Shown piece after piece: positions 12,701-23,339 of a stretch of 64,000 bases of DNA. Location: contig JAPTOF010000005.1 in NCBI GenBank assembly GCA_028554755.1, forward strand, positions 10,177,501-10,241,500. Direction: 5' to 3'. The stretch's first letter is position 1; each line of letters opens with the position of its first letter. Origin of the DNA: Cordia subcordata (lineage: Eukaryota > Streptophyta > Magnoliopsida > Boraginales > Cordiaceae). The position numbers and the translations under genes are program-made. A model generated the notes under the pieces. That model ran no database searches. It worked only from the letters and a program-made list of their open reading frames with translations, and was not told the origin of the DNA.

Positions 12701-15003
12701 ATGTCAGTTAATGATTGACTATCAGTAATTTAGTGGACAGCTTCCAGTTTGGGTTTTCAAAGTTGCTCATCGTCACTTCTAATTTTCTTCATAGTGTTAG
12801 AGGAAAATGTAGAAAAAGCAGAGAACAAGTTTAAAGCTTCTTCTTTTCTTTGATCAGTATGAAGTATGTTTTAAGGGTTTACATACTTTTGTTTTAGACA
12901 TTTAAGTTACTACAAGTTGGGGGGAGTTGGAGAATGCTGGCCTACGTGAATAATTAGGCCTCTTAAGATCAGCATGAAGGATCTTGGGTTACTCCATTTA
13001 GCACCAACTATTTTTAGGATTGAATCTATTAGCAACAATTGGTTTTATGATGGAACCTCAGCTAATTTAGCATGGTATCAGAGTTTGGCTTTGGTCCAAA
13101 CATGATATCCATCCTCATGCGACTTGTTTCTGTTTCAGGTTTCATTCGCTGCTTTGTTTAATTGCACATTCTATTGACTTTGGTGTGTAGCTTTGATTAA
13201 TTCACTGTTTTGTTGACCACGTCGATCAGCTAACCACAAGTCACACATGAATGGAGGTGTTGGAGAATATAGTTTTCCAATTGTCCCAAATGGATAAATT
13301 AGGACTATCAAGACTAGCATATAAGATTTTGGGTTACTCCACTTAGCACTATTTGATTTGAATGATGAATAAAATGTGAGATCTACCTCCTTGGTTGGTT
13401 TGATGTAGTGCCTGTTGTCCCACTCACTTCTTGCAATTGTATTCCTCTTGTTACCTATGACTTAGGGAGCTAACTTCTGTTTACTGGCTGACCTGGTCAA
13501 TAAACACACACATGTGTTGCTTCATTTCTTGTGGTTCCCCTTTCTGCTTTTGGGTGATTTTCTAATATTTGTGTATGCTCTTGCCAGAGGCCAGTGCCAG
13601 TGAATCTGAAGATGATAATGAAAGGGTTGATGCTGCAGAGGAAGATACTGAGGATGAGGAAAACATTTTCTTTGACACCAGAGACTTTCTTGCATCAAGC
13701 TCTTTCAGGAGCAGTGGTTCAGAGCACCGGTCATCATCTTTCTCATCTGATGAGGACGAAGTTTCTGCTTTTGAATCTGATGATACTATTGATCCAGCGA
13801 TTAGAGCTGCAGGAGCTAACTTTCCTCATGTCAAACGTCGCAAGAAGTTGCCTGACCCTGTTGAAAAAGAAAAAGGAGTGAGTTTGTGGTCTATGATCAA
13901 AGATAACATTGGAAAAGATCTCACGAAAGTCTGTCTTCCTGTCTACTTCAATGAACCTCTCTCGTCTCTGCAAAAATGTTTTGAAGATCTGGAATATTCA
14001 TATCTTATTGATCGGGCTTCTGAGTGGGGAAAAAGGGTAAGTCGAAACAAGTAAGACAAGTAACTATTTGCTTTTGGTATCCTTTTAATTTTTTACTTTT
14101 GCTTAGACCTGATACTGATCTTAGCTTTCACCATGTTTCAATGTTCGGTTTTGTATTTTCTTTTTCTTCCTTCAGACTTTTTTGGGTGGTTGTGTTGTGT
14201 TCAAGTTTGAAATCATAAAAATAGATCTCAATACTGAACAATTTCTAACAATACTCTCTCAGTCTCTTGAATGGTTTCCTGCCGTGGGATCTCTTTCAAT
14301 TAATTGACATTATTTTTATCTGTTTTCAGGGTATGATACCATTGCTTCACTTTAGTCACTCCTAGGAGCTTCCTGACCCTCTTTTCTCTCCTGTTGGGCC
14401 TTCTGTGCTGGGAGCTGGGTGTGTGTTTTATGGTCATGTTCTTGGGTTCTTGTCTGTAGTGTTATTGTCAGCATTTTGTTGAAGTTTACAAAGTCTTTTT
14501 CGGTGACTAGACGTGTCTCCTCTTTTATATTCTTTTGAAGTATCTTCTTTATTTTCTCTATGGCAAGGCTTGTGTGCTACATTATTTTCTCTCTCTTTCT
14601 GGATATTAGTATATTTGTAGATTTCCAACCTTATCATTGTTTAGTCTCAACAAATCATAATATGGACATTACCAGGCCTTTTTTTTATGATGAGTTAAGC
14701 TCAGTGGTTACACTACTGTTAGAGGGTGCTTTGCTGACAGTTTGTATGCCATTCTTGTTTTATTAGCTTCTAAGACAATGATGATTGGTCTTTGATAGGG
14801 TAACAGCCTTATGAGGATTCTAAATGTAGCTGCATTTGCAGTATCTGGATATGCTTCTACTGAAGGAAGAACTTGTAAACCATTTAATCCACTATTGGGG
14901 GAGACATACGAGGCTGATTACCCAGATAAAGGCGTCCGGTTTTTTTCAGAGAAGGTTTCTTTTTCCTACCTGAAGCAATTACCTTTTCTTCTCTCTCTTC
15001 TCT

Positions 15004-15045
<42 letters not shown>

Positions 15046-18000
15046 TTTTCTGCTCATGCTCTACTCACATTTTCATGTCTTGTATGTTCATTCAGTTTTA
15101 TCTAGTTGTTGGTTTTAGATCTATAGATAGGAGGTCATGTGTTGTACTTTACATTATGATCGAACAGTGTATGGTGTGCTAGAAAGTTATTCCAGCATAA
15201 AGAACTCTTAGGCACCTTAAATATTGTCAAGGCATTGTAATACTTGCTAATCTTTCGTGGATTGCTAACCCATTTAATATAGTTAATAACTTTTGACACT
15301 TTACCTTCTCGATATCAAGTGATAGTCATTCTTCAATATAGATACAAAAATGAGGAATATTTCATGAATTTATCTTTATGCCATCTTACTCTAGTTGTAC
15401 ATAGTTTAGTTATCTTGAGGTTTTCTTTTGTGCCAGAAGTTTAGTCAACGTCTTTGGGTGAGTGGTAGGTGGAATATCCAATTTGTTTCAATCACCAAGT
15501 TGGGCAATTCTTAGATTTCATTTTTTGTGTACTCTGTTATATTCATTTTGAATATGAGTTTGCTGTTAGATTGATTGCTTAGTTAGTCTAAGTTGATATA
15601 AATATTTTATAATCTGAAAACATGGCATGAAAAGAGTACAAGTAACTGAGATCACAGAGCTTGTAAATTAGTGCCCAACTCTCTTGTCCCAAATGGATAA
15701 GATAAACCTGTCTTGACATTATCATGAAGGTGCGTGCTTTGTGTAGAGAGGAAAATAGAAGTTGTCTTTACTGTAGAGACTTGGATGTTTGGGTAAATGA
15801 ACTTTAGGGAAGGCAGTCATGTACTCATTTTTCCTATGACCTTTATGTAGATTTAACTATCTATTATATAACTGAGTTGATTTCATTTAGATATGATTTT
15901 CTTGATTTCATTTGCTGTTGTGGAGCTTAGTGCCAAAAATGTTTTGCTCTCTGTTTAGGTTAGTCATCACCCTATGGTTGTTGCATGCCATTGTGATGGT
16001 AAAGGCTGGAAGTTTTGGGGTGATAGTACTCTCAAGAGTAAATTCTGGGGTCGCTCAATCCAGGTAGACCCGGTTGGCATTTTGACACTAGAATTTGATG
16101 ATGGAGAAGTTTTCCAATGGAGTAAGGTACCCAGCATTGACTTGTTTGGTAGTATAAATATGTATTGGTTTCCTATCTGTGTTAAAATGTAGACCTTGTA
16201 CCCCAGGTAACTACATCTATATACAATCTTATTTTGGGAAAATTGTATTGTGATCACTATGGGACAATGCATATACAAGGAAGCGGTAATTATTCATGTA
16301 AGCTGAAATTCAAGGAGCGATCTATGATAGACAGGAATCCTCACCAGGTGCTCTCTCCTCTCTCTCTCTCTCTCTCCCTACCTATCCTAATATAGACACC
16401 GGAACATATACAAATATAAATATAAACACGTAAAAGTAATTGTGTGCACATATCCTTTTGGATTCAAGAGCATCATCTAAGGGATGCTGGTGCTCTTTTT
16501 TTTTTTTTTTTTATCTTAATCACATATTCACCAAATTTTTGTCTAGTTGGCCTAATGTGGGTGAACATCTTTTTATATTATGTGGTTGGTGAAGGATGAA
16601 CATCTTTCTATTATTTTATTTGGTTGGTGAAAGATGAACAGATAGTGCAAAAGTTGCTCCAAGTAGAATTTTATTTGAATTTTTTCTATGTTAAGGTAGC
16701 TCCAAACTCTTAAATCTACTAGAATGGAAGTGTCCATGTGTTTAATTGCTTTGGCCACAAATGATGCTGTGAATATCTAAATAATGCTTTTTTAATATTT
16801 GGGACTATTAGCATCTGGTAAAAGTTGAGAAAAGTGAGGTTCTTGCGAGTTCTATTTTATTATTATACCTACTTCAATAAGTTCACTTGTGTCATTTTTC
16901 ACCAGTTATCATTCTGAGGTCCTCAGATTATGGTTATGGCCATCATTTTTATTTTCCTTTGTATATGGTAATCACAGTTTTTCATAGTCTTCAGGGCAAA
17001 ATATGGTACCATTCTTCTATATTGTTCAGTCGGCCTGTATATAATCTGTTAGCATTGATTGTTCTTCTTCCATCAAATATACCACTCTTTAGTACTGGGA
17101 CAGGAGAGTTTATTGGTTAAGAGCTCGCCAAATAATGAGGTTAGCTCTATGGATCTTGCAGAACCACCGCCAAATATTGGACATTGATTACTTGTCATGG
17201 CTTAAAACTTGCTGGGGCGTACTCTTGTGTCTCGCATAATCTTAGATGTGGCGAGGATAATGACAAGTGGTGTATGTAGAAATAGAATTTGAATATTAAA
17301 TAATTGTACTAAGCTACTATCTTTTATTTCTCCTGAAACTTATATTCTTTAGTTTGAGTTATTGATGTAGAGGATAATGATGTGGCGACTAATTTGAATG
17401 TCGCAGGTACAAGGAATGGTCCAAGATAAGAGTGGAAAAACAGTGGCTACTCTGTTTGGGAAATGGGATGACAGCATGCATTTTGCGTTAGGGGACTACA
17501 AAGGAAAAGGATTTGACTCTGTGCCAGAAGCTCATTTGCTCTGGAAGCGAAGCAAGCCTTCCAAGTTCCCCACTAGATATAATTTGACACGTTTTGCTAT
17601 TACATTGAACGAGCTCACCCCTGGTCTGAAGGTCATTCTTAAGATGAATTCATGCTTATTGTAATTTAGACAATCTATCTGACATTTGATTAAGAAACGC
17701 CGTTCATTTTTCACCAACAAGCACCATGTTTGGAGTTGGCTTTGGGAAAGTGTATTTTTATTAACTTTTGAAAAAAGTGCTCTTTTAGAAGGCTCAAATT
17801 TTTTGAGCTTAACTTGAGTATTTTTATAGAGTTTCATCTTTTCTATGGAAATCAAGACAAACACTTATTGCACCCAAAAAAAAAAAATAAAAGAAGTGCT
17901 TCTCTTGAAAAATGCCAATCCAAAAATGCCCTTAGTGCAGTCAGTTACAATTTTCCTTGGACTATGATCTTTATGATTCTGATGCAATTTTTTGGCTCTT

Positions 18001-18760
18001 TTTTTAATTTTTTCCCCTCTTTTTGAAATCCTCAGCTTAATAACACTTGAACTGCTCTCTTTATCAGGAGAAGCTACCTCCAACAGATTCCAGGTTAAGA
18101 CCTGATCAGAGGTGTTTGGAAAATGGCCAATATGAAATGGCGAATGCAGAAAAATTGCGATTGGAGCAGCGGCAGCGGCAGGTAACTCGTTTGACCTTTG
18201 TTTGCAGGACCATTTGATGTGCTTCATGATCAACCAGTTTAGGGACGTTGGGGTTTGTTTTAGTTGCATACCAAATTAGATTCTCTCATAAGGGGAAGTC
18301 TCCTAGTTGTTTTTGTTGTAAACGTTAGAAATCTTCCATTTGATAATATAAAATAGCTGAAATTATTTTAATTGAATTGTCTCCCTAAAACTCTAGAAAG
18401 GAGAAATTTTTGTACTCCCATTCTTCTTCTTTTTTCTTCTGCCAATACCTTGTTGAAGAAAGTGAACGAGGGATTAGAATGTGATTTGTAATCTCATTTT
18501 GAGGACTATGCTATTACATGCAATATCACTGAAGTTGCACCGAACATTTGTTTCGTAGTATTGATTTTGGCATTTGATATAAATGGTTGCAGGCGCGCAG
18601 GATGCAAGAGCAGGGCTGGAAGCCGCAGTGGTTCGCGAAGGACAAGAAATCAAATACTTACCGCTATAGTGGTGGATACTGGGAAGCAAGAGAACAGGGG
18701 AAGTGGGATTCTTGCCCAGATATTTTTGGTCATATTCCTTCTGATCAGATGTTAGATTAA
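3746..18760 (+). CDS. ORP1C: Oxysterol-binding-protein-related protein, ORP1C/ORP1D type (10 coding exons, 818 aa)
   Basis: Lipid-transfer protein expected at membrane contact sites, moving sterols or phosphoinositides. Coding exons: 3746-4324, 5520-5876, 12567-12666, 13588-14036, 14799-14954, 15959-16126, 16207-16347, 17407-17631, 18068-18181, 18593-18760. All introns are GT-AG and the exons join in one open frame of 819 codons, close to the family length of about 815. The N-terminus MHPFCC is a conserved start in this subfamily and fixes the ATG. Asn/Ser/His-rich low complexity is followed by a PH domain (about 110-240, [20 protein letters not shown]), a coiled coil (about 250-345), an acidic Ser-rich stretch with FFAT-like [11 protein letters not shown] (369-379, possible VAP27 binding, inference), and an ORD from about 430 with the fingerprint EKVSHHP at 546-552. 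Intron 2 carries a whole Copia element. ORP1D is an equally possible orthologue. Confidence 0.93.
5002..5220. mobile_element. MITE, GGGCC(T/C)GTTTGGATT family, in ORP intron 1
   Basis: The left end gggccttttTAGATTAG and the right end ctaatccaaacgggccc are imperfect terminal inverted repeats. The interior is made of runs of T and A with agaagc/gcttct motifs. AAA flanks both sides. At least five more copies of the family occur in the window. Confidence 0.6.
6629..6851 (+). repeat. 5' LTR of Copia element 1
   Basis: 223 bp, TG...CA. It differs from the 3' LTR at 11441-11663 by six substitutions that I can count, about 2.7 percent. It contains tataaatac near 6771 as a likely TATA box. Confidence 0.93.
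7108..8240 (+). pseudogene. Copia element 1 gag and protease segment, interrupted by an in-frame TAG
   Basis: An open frame runs from ATG 7108 to a TAG at 8008-8010. It encodes a Copia-type gag (UBN2-like region with [17 protein letters not shown]-terminal Arg/Gly-rich). The same frame continues after the stop with the remainder of a CCHC zinc knuckle ([12 protein letters not shown]), so the TAG sits inside the knuckle, one residue after its first Cys. It then runs into the aspartic protease motif [11 protein letters not shown], whose catalytic DSG codon begins at 8158. The frame is lost at about 8240. The stop and shift indicate an inactive coding copy. A single C-to-T change would explain the TAG. 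Confidence 0.85.
8250..10831 (+). pseudogene. Copia element 1 integrase and reverse transcriptase segment
   Basis: After the shift near 8240 the frame carries a GAG-pre-integrase zinc domain ([10 protein letters not shown] ... [10 protein letters not shown]) and an integrase core with HVDVWGP, SDNGIEF and NGRVERKH, which hold the D, D and E. An in-frame TGA at 8949-8951 falls just before the second Asp block. The frame then continues through the reverse transcriptase ([36 protein letters not shown]) with the YVDD catalytic motif at 10485-10496. It breaks at about 10831/10832, where one base appears to be missing. A Ser-repeat (TCA)n lies near 9670-9700. Confidence 0.88.
10832..11443 (+). pseudogene. 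Copia element 1 RNase H segment
   Basis: This is the RNase H end of the polyprotein in a frame shifted from the RT. It shows [37 protein letters not shown] and [15 protein letters not shown], all standard Copia RNase H blocks. The final codons run into the polypurine tract, and the stop lies at the start of the 3' LTR. Confidence 0.88.
11441..11663 (+). repeat. 3' LTR of Copia element 1
   Basis: Same length as the 5' LTR with no indels. It is preceded immediately by the polypurine tract at 11431-11440. Confidence 0.93.
11867..12103. mobile_element. MITE, GGGCC(T/C)GTTTGGATT family, in ORP intron 2
   Basis: The left terminus gggcctgtttggattggc matches, inverted, the right terminus gtcgatccaaacgagacgagccc loosely. 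The interior is T-run and A-run DNA with aaaagcac/gtgctttt. It lies 200 bp after the Copia element, on the other side of the same intron. Confidence 0.65.
12924..13380 (+). mobile_element. TRIM-like miniature LTR retrotransposon remnant in ORP intron 3
   Basis: Two diverged copies of an LTR-like block (ttggagaat ... gggttactcca(t/c)ttagcac) lie at about 12925-13072 and 13258-13370. Directly after the first is tggtatcagagtttgg (13073), a good match to a tRNA-Met primer binding site, and directly before the second is gaatggagg (13249-13257), a possible polypurine tract. The interior is about 180 bp with no coding potential. That order (LTR, PBS, short spacer, PPT, LTR) is the TRIM layout. Ends are approximate because the copies have diverged. 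Confidence 0.6.
15008..15040. repeat. (TC)n microsatellite in ORP intron 5
   Basis: An uninterrupted TC run, just after exon 5. A second, shorter (TC)n run follows exon 7 at about 16349-16377. Confidence 0.9.
15665..15735 (+). repeat. Fragment of the same TRIM-like LTR in ORP intron 5
   Basis: ttgtcccaaatggataagat followed by ctgtcttgacatta(t)catgaagg resembles the intron 3 LTR sequence near 13280-13330 (ttgtcccaaatggataaatt ... tatcaagactagcat). Only a short piece remains. Confidence 0.4.
17722..17933. mobile_element. MITE, GGGCC(T/C)GTTTGGATT family, diverged copy in ORP intron 8
   Basis: The left side has gtttggagttggctttggg and the right side gccaatccaaaaatgccctta, which are approximate inverted repeats of each other and of the family termini. 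The interior has aaaaaagtgct/aagtgctt. Confidence 0.45.
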
Positions 18761-18949
18761 CATATCTTGTTTCTCTCTCGTTTCTTTTTCTTCTTCTTCT
18801 TTTCCTTTTTTTTCCTTTTTCTCCTTTTCCTTTTTCTCTTTTATATGATTCTTTCACCTGTTACGTTAAATAGTGGATAGGCTACTTGTGATTGTGCAAA
18901 AATGAGCTGCAAAGACGTGTATATGTAAGTTTGATGAAGGTGTTCAATT

Positions 18950-18955
18950 AATAAA
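18950..18955 (+). terminator. Candidate polyadenylation signal of the ORP1C-like gene
   Basis: AATAAA occurs 190 bp after the stop codon, in a T-rich 3' region. It is the nearest canonical hexamer. Plant poly(A) signals are loose, so the exact cleavage site is unknown. Confidence 0.4.
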
Positions 18956-20087
18956 GTTGTCTTTTTCCATCTTCCTGTTTTTCCTTCTTCCTCTCCTCTC
19001 CGCCATCTGTGGTGACGTTTTGAGTAGCCGTTTGTGGGCTCTAGCTTCTTCACCTGGACCAGATTCAGAATTTTGTTCATTAAGTGTGCAAAGAAAATAA
19101 CCTATACTAACAAAAACAGAAAAGAGCTTTAGTTTTGGGATTTCTTTTTCATCAGTCCAAACTCATGTTAGTTTGGGGATAAAAAAATAGGTCTAGAACA
19201 AAAATTTGTACGATTATAACAAAAATTTGTAAGATTTTTTATAAAAATTTGTAATTTTATAAATTTTTGTTTTGGAGCTATAAAATTTTTTATGAACTAA
19301 TGAATTTTTGTTTTAAATTTATAAATTTTTTAATGGATTGATGTTACAAATTTTTTGAAAAAAAGTGTTATGAGTTTTTGTTTTAAACCTACAAATATTT
19401 GTTCTAAACTTATAATATATATATATATATATATATATTTTAATAAACTGATATTAGTCTAAATGGATGGAAGAGCTTCCCTTAGTTTTAATCAAAATTG
19501 GTCAACATTAAGTCAGAGGCAAGTACACATTGTAGCTCTAGTGTAGTCATTAAATAGAGACTGTAGCTTGAGAAAAATTGCCAAAAGAGGCTTTATTTTT
19601 GGAAGGTCCTAAAAGCTAGAAGATAGAGTTTTGGCCCTTTCCGAAATACTCCTTTGACCTTCCTGATAGATGTCATTAGTCAGGCCCAAAGAAATTATTT
19701 CCACCATTCTTATTTTACGAACCGAGGGTTGTTTTTTGGGCAATGATTAAGGCGAGAGTCAAGGCTATAGTCTTAAACAATTATGTATTATTAATTTTTC
19801 TTTTTTAGTTTAAAAAGTAATTTACCCCCATTAAAAAAATTATTCGTATATGAATGGAATAGAGTTTGACTTTTACAAGTGGCTACAGAAATTATCCCAA
19901 TATTTACATCTTTATGCATACAAAAATAATATAACGTGTAATAAAATAATAATTTTCTGATAAAGATTCAAGACTAATAGCTTTGGGCCTGCAGCCCAAT
20001 TCTATTACTTATTGCTAACCTTGATAATTACATCTACCTGTTGTCTTATTGATACTTTAGCTAATTTATTGCTCTTTAATTTGTGAA
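18956..20087. other. AT-rich intergenic DNA after the ORP gene
   Basis: No gene seen. 19195-19440 is built from many short aaaaatttgta and tacaaattttt motifs in both directions and ends in an (AT)n run near 19413-19438. The rest is unique-looking AT-rich sequence. Confidence 0.5.
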
Positions 20088-20971
20088 TTTTAGTTTGGAT
20101 AAAATGCACCATACTCCTCTATGGTCCTCAAAAGTGCATTGGAAAAATTCTATTATCTTTAACCATAAAATCTTTTCTTGTGTCCAAAATTACTCAAACT
20201 ATCCTTTTCTAAAGCTTTTGAACCTTCAATTTCAAATTGAAACAAAATTACTTTAACCATCTAAGCTATAAATAATTTATTTCTTAACATATTACCATAA
20301 AATAAATATATTATAAACTTTTATAACTAAAAAAACTCACAATTTCTATATAGAGTTTGGCAAAATTAACTTTAAATTTGAATCACACCATAGAGACTGT
20401 GAATTTTTCACTAAGTGTAAATTAACTGTTACTTATTTGTTGTCAAGAAACTTCGGTTTGGATTGATACTTGAAATAATATGATGAACAATTTAATTAAG
20501 GTAAGTTTGAGCTTGTTGAAAGATTTTTTTTTTTTTGGTGTGTGTTTGTGGGGTGGGGGGAAGGGGGCCGCAACGTACTGCCAGTTCAAGAAATGAAGAC
20601 AATAGGTGGTAAAGCATGGAAGTCACCATCCCACTGTTCTGTAATAAGGGTCACGTTTTATATAAAAATATATGATAGATTTATTTTATGTTATTAGGTT
20701 AAAAAATAAATTATTTAAGACTAGTTTGTTAGAGTATTTTTGTTTTAATTTAAGATTGAAGGTTCAAATTCTTTAAAGAAGGGTAGTTTAGGTAGTTTTG
20801 GACAAAAAAATATTTTATGGTTAAAAATAATAAAAATTTTAATGGCAGAGGGGGTTTGATACACTTTTGATAAACCATAAAGGAATTATATAAGACTTTT
20901 TAGACCATAGAGAGATCAATGCATTTTTGATAAAATACAAGGGGATGTAGTGCATTTTACCCTTTTAGTTT
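20088..20971. mobile_element. Non-autonomous Mutator-like element with very long inverted repeats (866 bp, 9 bp TSD)
   Basis: The element body is 20097-20962. The termini ggataaaatgca and tgcattttaccc are inverted repeats. The inverted similarity continues for about 250 bp on each side (left 20097-20345, right 20650-20962), sharing for example accataaaat and gaaccttcaat with their complements. The direct repeat TTTTAGTTT flanks both ends (20088-20096 and 20963-20971). A 9 bp TSD plus long TIRs is the Mutator/MULE signature. The unique centre (about 300 bp) has no ORF and contains a G-rich tract (tgtggggtggggggaagg) near 20550. Confidence 0.8.
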
Positions 20972-21770
20972 TATTGAGATCGGACATAGACAAAAATTGC
21001 ATTTGCTTTGTTTTGTTTATTTTGGACTTTATTATCGTTTCTTGCATTAATTATTTTTGTTTTCAGATGATTTTAGGCTATTTTTCAAAATAAATTTATA
21101 ATTTTTTATTTTATATTTATAAACGAGTTGAGTGCGTACCCCGAGGTTTATCGAATTCAGGTGAAGTAAATAAATTTTAAACATCAAATCGTTAACAAAA
21201 TAAATTAAACGAGTTGGGGTATAGATTTACATAATGTAGCAGGTATGTTGTGCGTCGCCATTCCTCCTAATTCTATGATGTCCATAAAGTTAACGGGCTC
21301 CCATTTCGTACTTTGGCCCAGTGAGAGATAAAAATTGCGAGGTCTACCCACTCCAATAAGTTATATTTTTTTCTTTCTTCTTTTTTCTTTTTTGTCTGGA
21401 AACCCTCCATAGATTGAAAATGAATTAGATAGCATTAAAATCACCGATGTTATGTAATAAAAACTAATTGGTTAATACGAAGAGTGGTCCACGACTTTAT
21501 ATAATAGACTTGAATCTTGAACAAGTATATGTTGTAACAGATATGAAAATAGATTATGTCATGACCTTAAGTTCAGTTTTTAAACTCAAAAAAAATCTTA
21601 GCGTTGTAATAATAAATAAATAATTTCTAGACATTTAATTAATTAATTCAAATTTTTAATTATATTTATAACATTTATTTATTATAAGGCACCCAGTGCG
21701 CAATTATTCTATGGATGTGATATATTACAAAATCTACGCCTAAGCCGATTTCATTCGAAAACCAATTAAG

Positions 21771-21981
21771 AGTCTGTTTGGCTCTACTTAATTTGCAGCT
21801 AAAAAAAAAAAGTACTATTCACATACTTTTTATTGTTTACAGTTTATAAACTCCAAATAAACTTAGAACCTATTTTGCTAAGCTTATTTAAGATTTATAA
21901 ATTATAAATAGTAAAAAATTATATGAGAAATTTTTTTTAAAAAAGTTTATAAGTAACAAAATAAGTAGAGCCAAACATCGT
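21771..21981. mobile_element. MITE with GTTTGGCTCTACTTA terminal inverted repeats
   Basis: gtttggctctacttaa near 21776-21791 is the inverted partner of taagtagagccaaac at 21962-21976. The interior is AT-rich with tttataaac/gtttataa motifs. It is related in style to the MITE at 29944-30052. Confidence 0.6.
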
Positions 21982-21989
21982 TGGGAGCA

Positions 21990-22281
21990 GTTTTTTAGGC
22001 AGACAATTTGTATGCGCCGTAGAAGTCTGCGTGGGATGCGTCGAAATTTACGTAATCACTCTCGATCAGTTACACAGTTGAAAAGTGTAAATGTAAAATC
22101 AGTTTTGGGGCGGGGGTTGGGAAATGACGTATTCGAGATTTGCATTTTGACGGGGGGAGAACTGAATTTTGGGCTGCCTCATCAGTCACCGGTGGTGGTG
22201 TCTTGTGTTACCTCATCATCATCATTACTCTTTTCTTATTCAAGATATTTGATGGGCGATGGGTGGACGTAAGGATGCAAC
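21990..22281 (+). other. Less AT-rich segment with an 87-codon open frame, unassigned
   Basis: An ATG-started frame at 22012-22272 encodes an Arg-rich then Ser-rich peptide that I do not recognise. It includes a G-rich run (ggggcgggggttggg) and a TCA repeat. No splice or homology evidence supports a gene; it stops just before the target duplication of the next element. Confidence 0.15.
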
Positions 22282-23078
22282 CAACTTCTTCGGATAATTT
22301 TTTTTAACTCTCTTCTTTTAAATGCTTCGAAAATTATTCTAATTTTGAAGGATTTGTAAATATAGACTCTTCGAGTGTTAGAAGCTCGATATCGAACTTC
22401 TAAAGTTCGTATTCAAACTTGAAAAGCTCAAAAATCTGCTCCTTGATCGGAACCTCATAATTCGAACTTTAGATGTTCGGTTTGCATCGTGTCGAACTAT
22501 GGAAGTTCGATTTTAAGCTTCGAACTTCGGAAGTTTGAGTACGGGCTTTCATAATCAGATTTCGAGCTTCCATAGTTCAAATGAGGGTTTCCAGTAAGAT
22601 TCTCTAAGACGATGCGGTGGGATGTGATGGAGGGGCAGGGAATCTTGCAAAATGAACTTTAGAAGTTCGAGAATCTCGCAGAACGAACTTAGAAGTTCGA
22701 ATTAGGGTGTCCTGCAAGATTCTCTGCAACGATGTGATGGGAGGCAAGGAATCTCGCAAAAACAAACTTTAGAAGTTCGAATTAGGGTTGCTTCAGACTA
22801 CAAGGATTTGACGAAGTGGCAGGGAATCTGATAGTTTAAAACTTCCGTAGTTTGAAATCACATTTCCGAAATTCCAATTTGTTGCTATATAACCCACTCC
22901 ACTTCCCTCCCTTCACCGTCTCATTCCAAAATCACTAACCCTGGAATCGAACTTTAGAAGTTCAAAATCAAGCTTCTAAAACTCGAATAGTCTATATTTG
23001 CAAACCCTTTCAAAACCGGGTTAATTTTCGAAGCCTTTGAAAAATAGGGTTTAAAAAAAAAATTATCCCAACTTCTTC
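22282..23078. mobile_element. Non-autonomous Mutator-like element packed with palindromes (777 bp, 10 bp TSD)
   Basis: The element body is 22292-23068. It begins ggataattttttt and ends aaaaaattatcc. The inverted similarity extends about 115 bp inward from each end, for example aatatagact(c/a)ttcgag and its complement. The exact 10 bp direct repeat CAACTTCTTC flanks it at 22282-22291 and 23069-23078. The inner part contains about ten imperfect palindromes of the form cgaactt(n)aagttcg, at about 22393, 22462, 22493, 22520, 22562, 22652, 22683, 22764, 22838 and 22948. No transposase ORF is present. TSD length and long TIR support a MULE-type element; the role of the palindromes is unknown. Confidence 0.82.
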
Positions 23079-23089
23079 TCTAGTTAATT

Positions 23090-23325
23090 TTAGGGTTCGT
23101 TTGGATTGACTTTTTTTAAAAGCGATTTTTTTAACCGTTTTTAAAAAACAGCTTTTTTTAGAAGCAGAAAATTCTGGCTTCTAAAAAAAACTGTATTTGA
23201 GCTTTTTTCAAAATTTCAGTTTTTTTGGAAACCGAATCAAATAGTTATTGCAAATTCAATGTAACTTTTTCATGGAAAAAAAAAGTCTTTTTTTCTGAAA
23301 AAAAGCCAATCCAAGCAGACCCTTA
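23090..23325. mobile_element. MITE, GGGCC(T/C)GTTTGGATT family, with TTA target duplication
   Basis: The body is 23093-23322. Termini gggttcgtttggattgac and gccaatccaagcagaccc are inverted repeats, and TTA lies on both sides (23090-23092 and 23323-23325). A 3 bp TTA duplication fits Tourist/PIF-Harbinger-type MITEs. It inserted about 20 bp beyond the preceding Mutator-like element. Confidence 0.7.
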
Positions 23326-23339
23326 CTCAAGTGATCATG

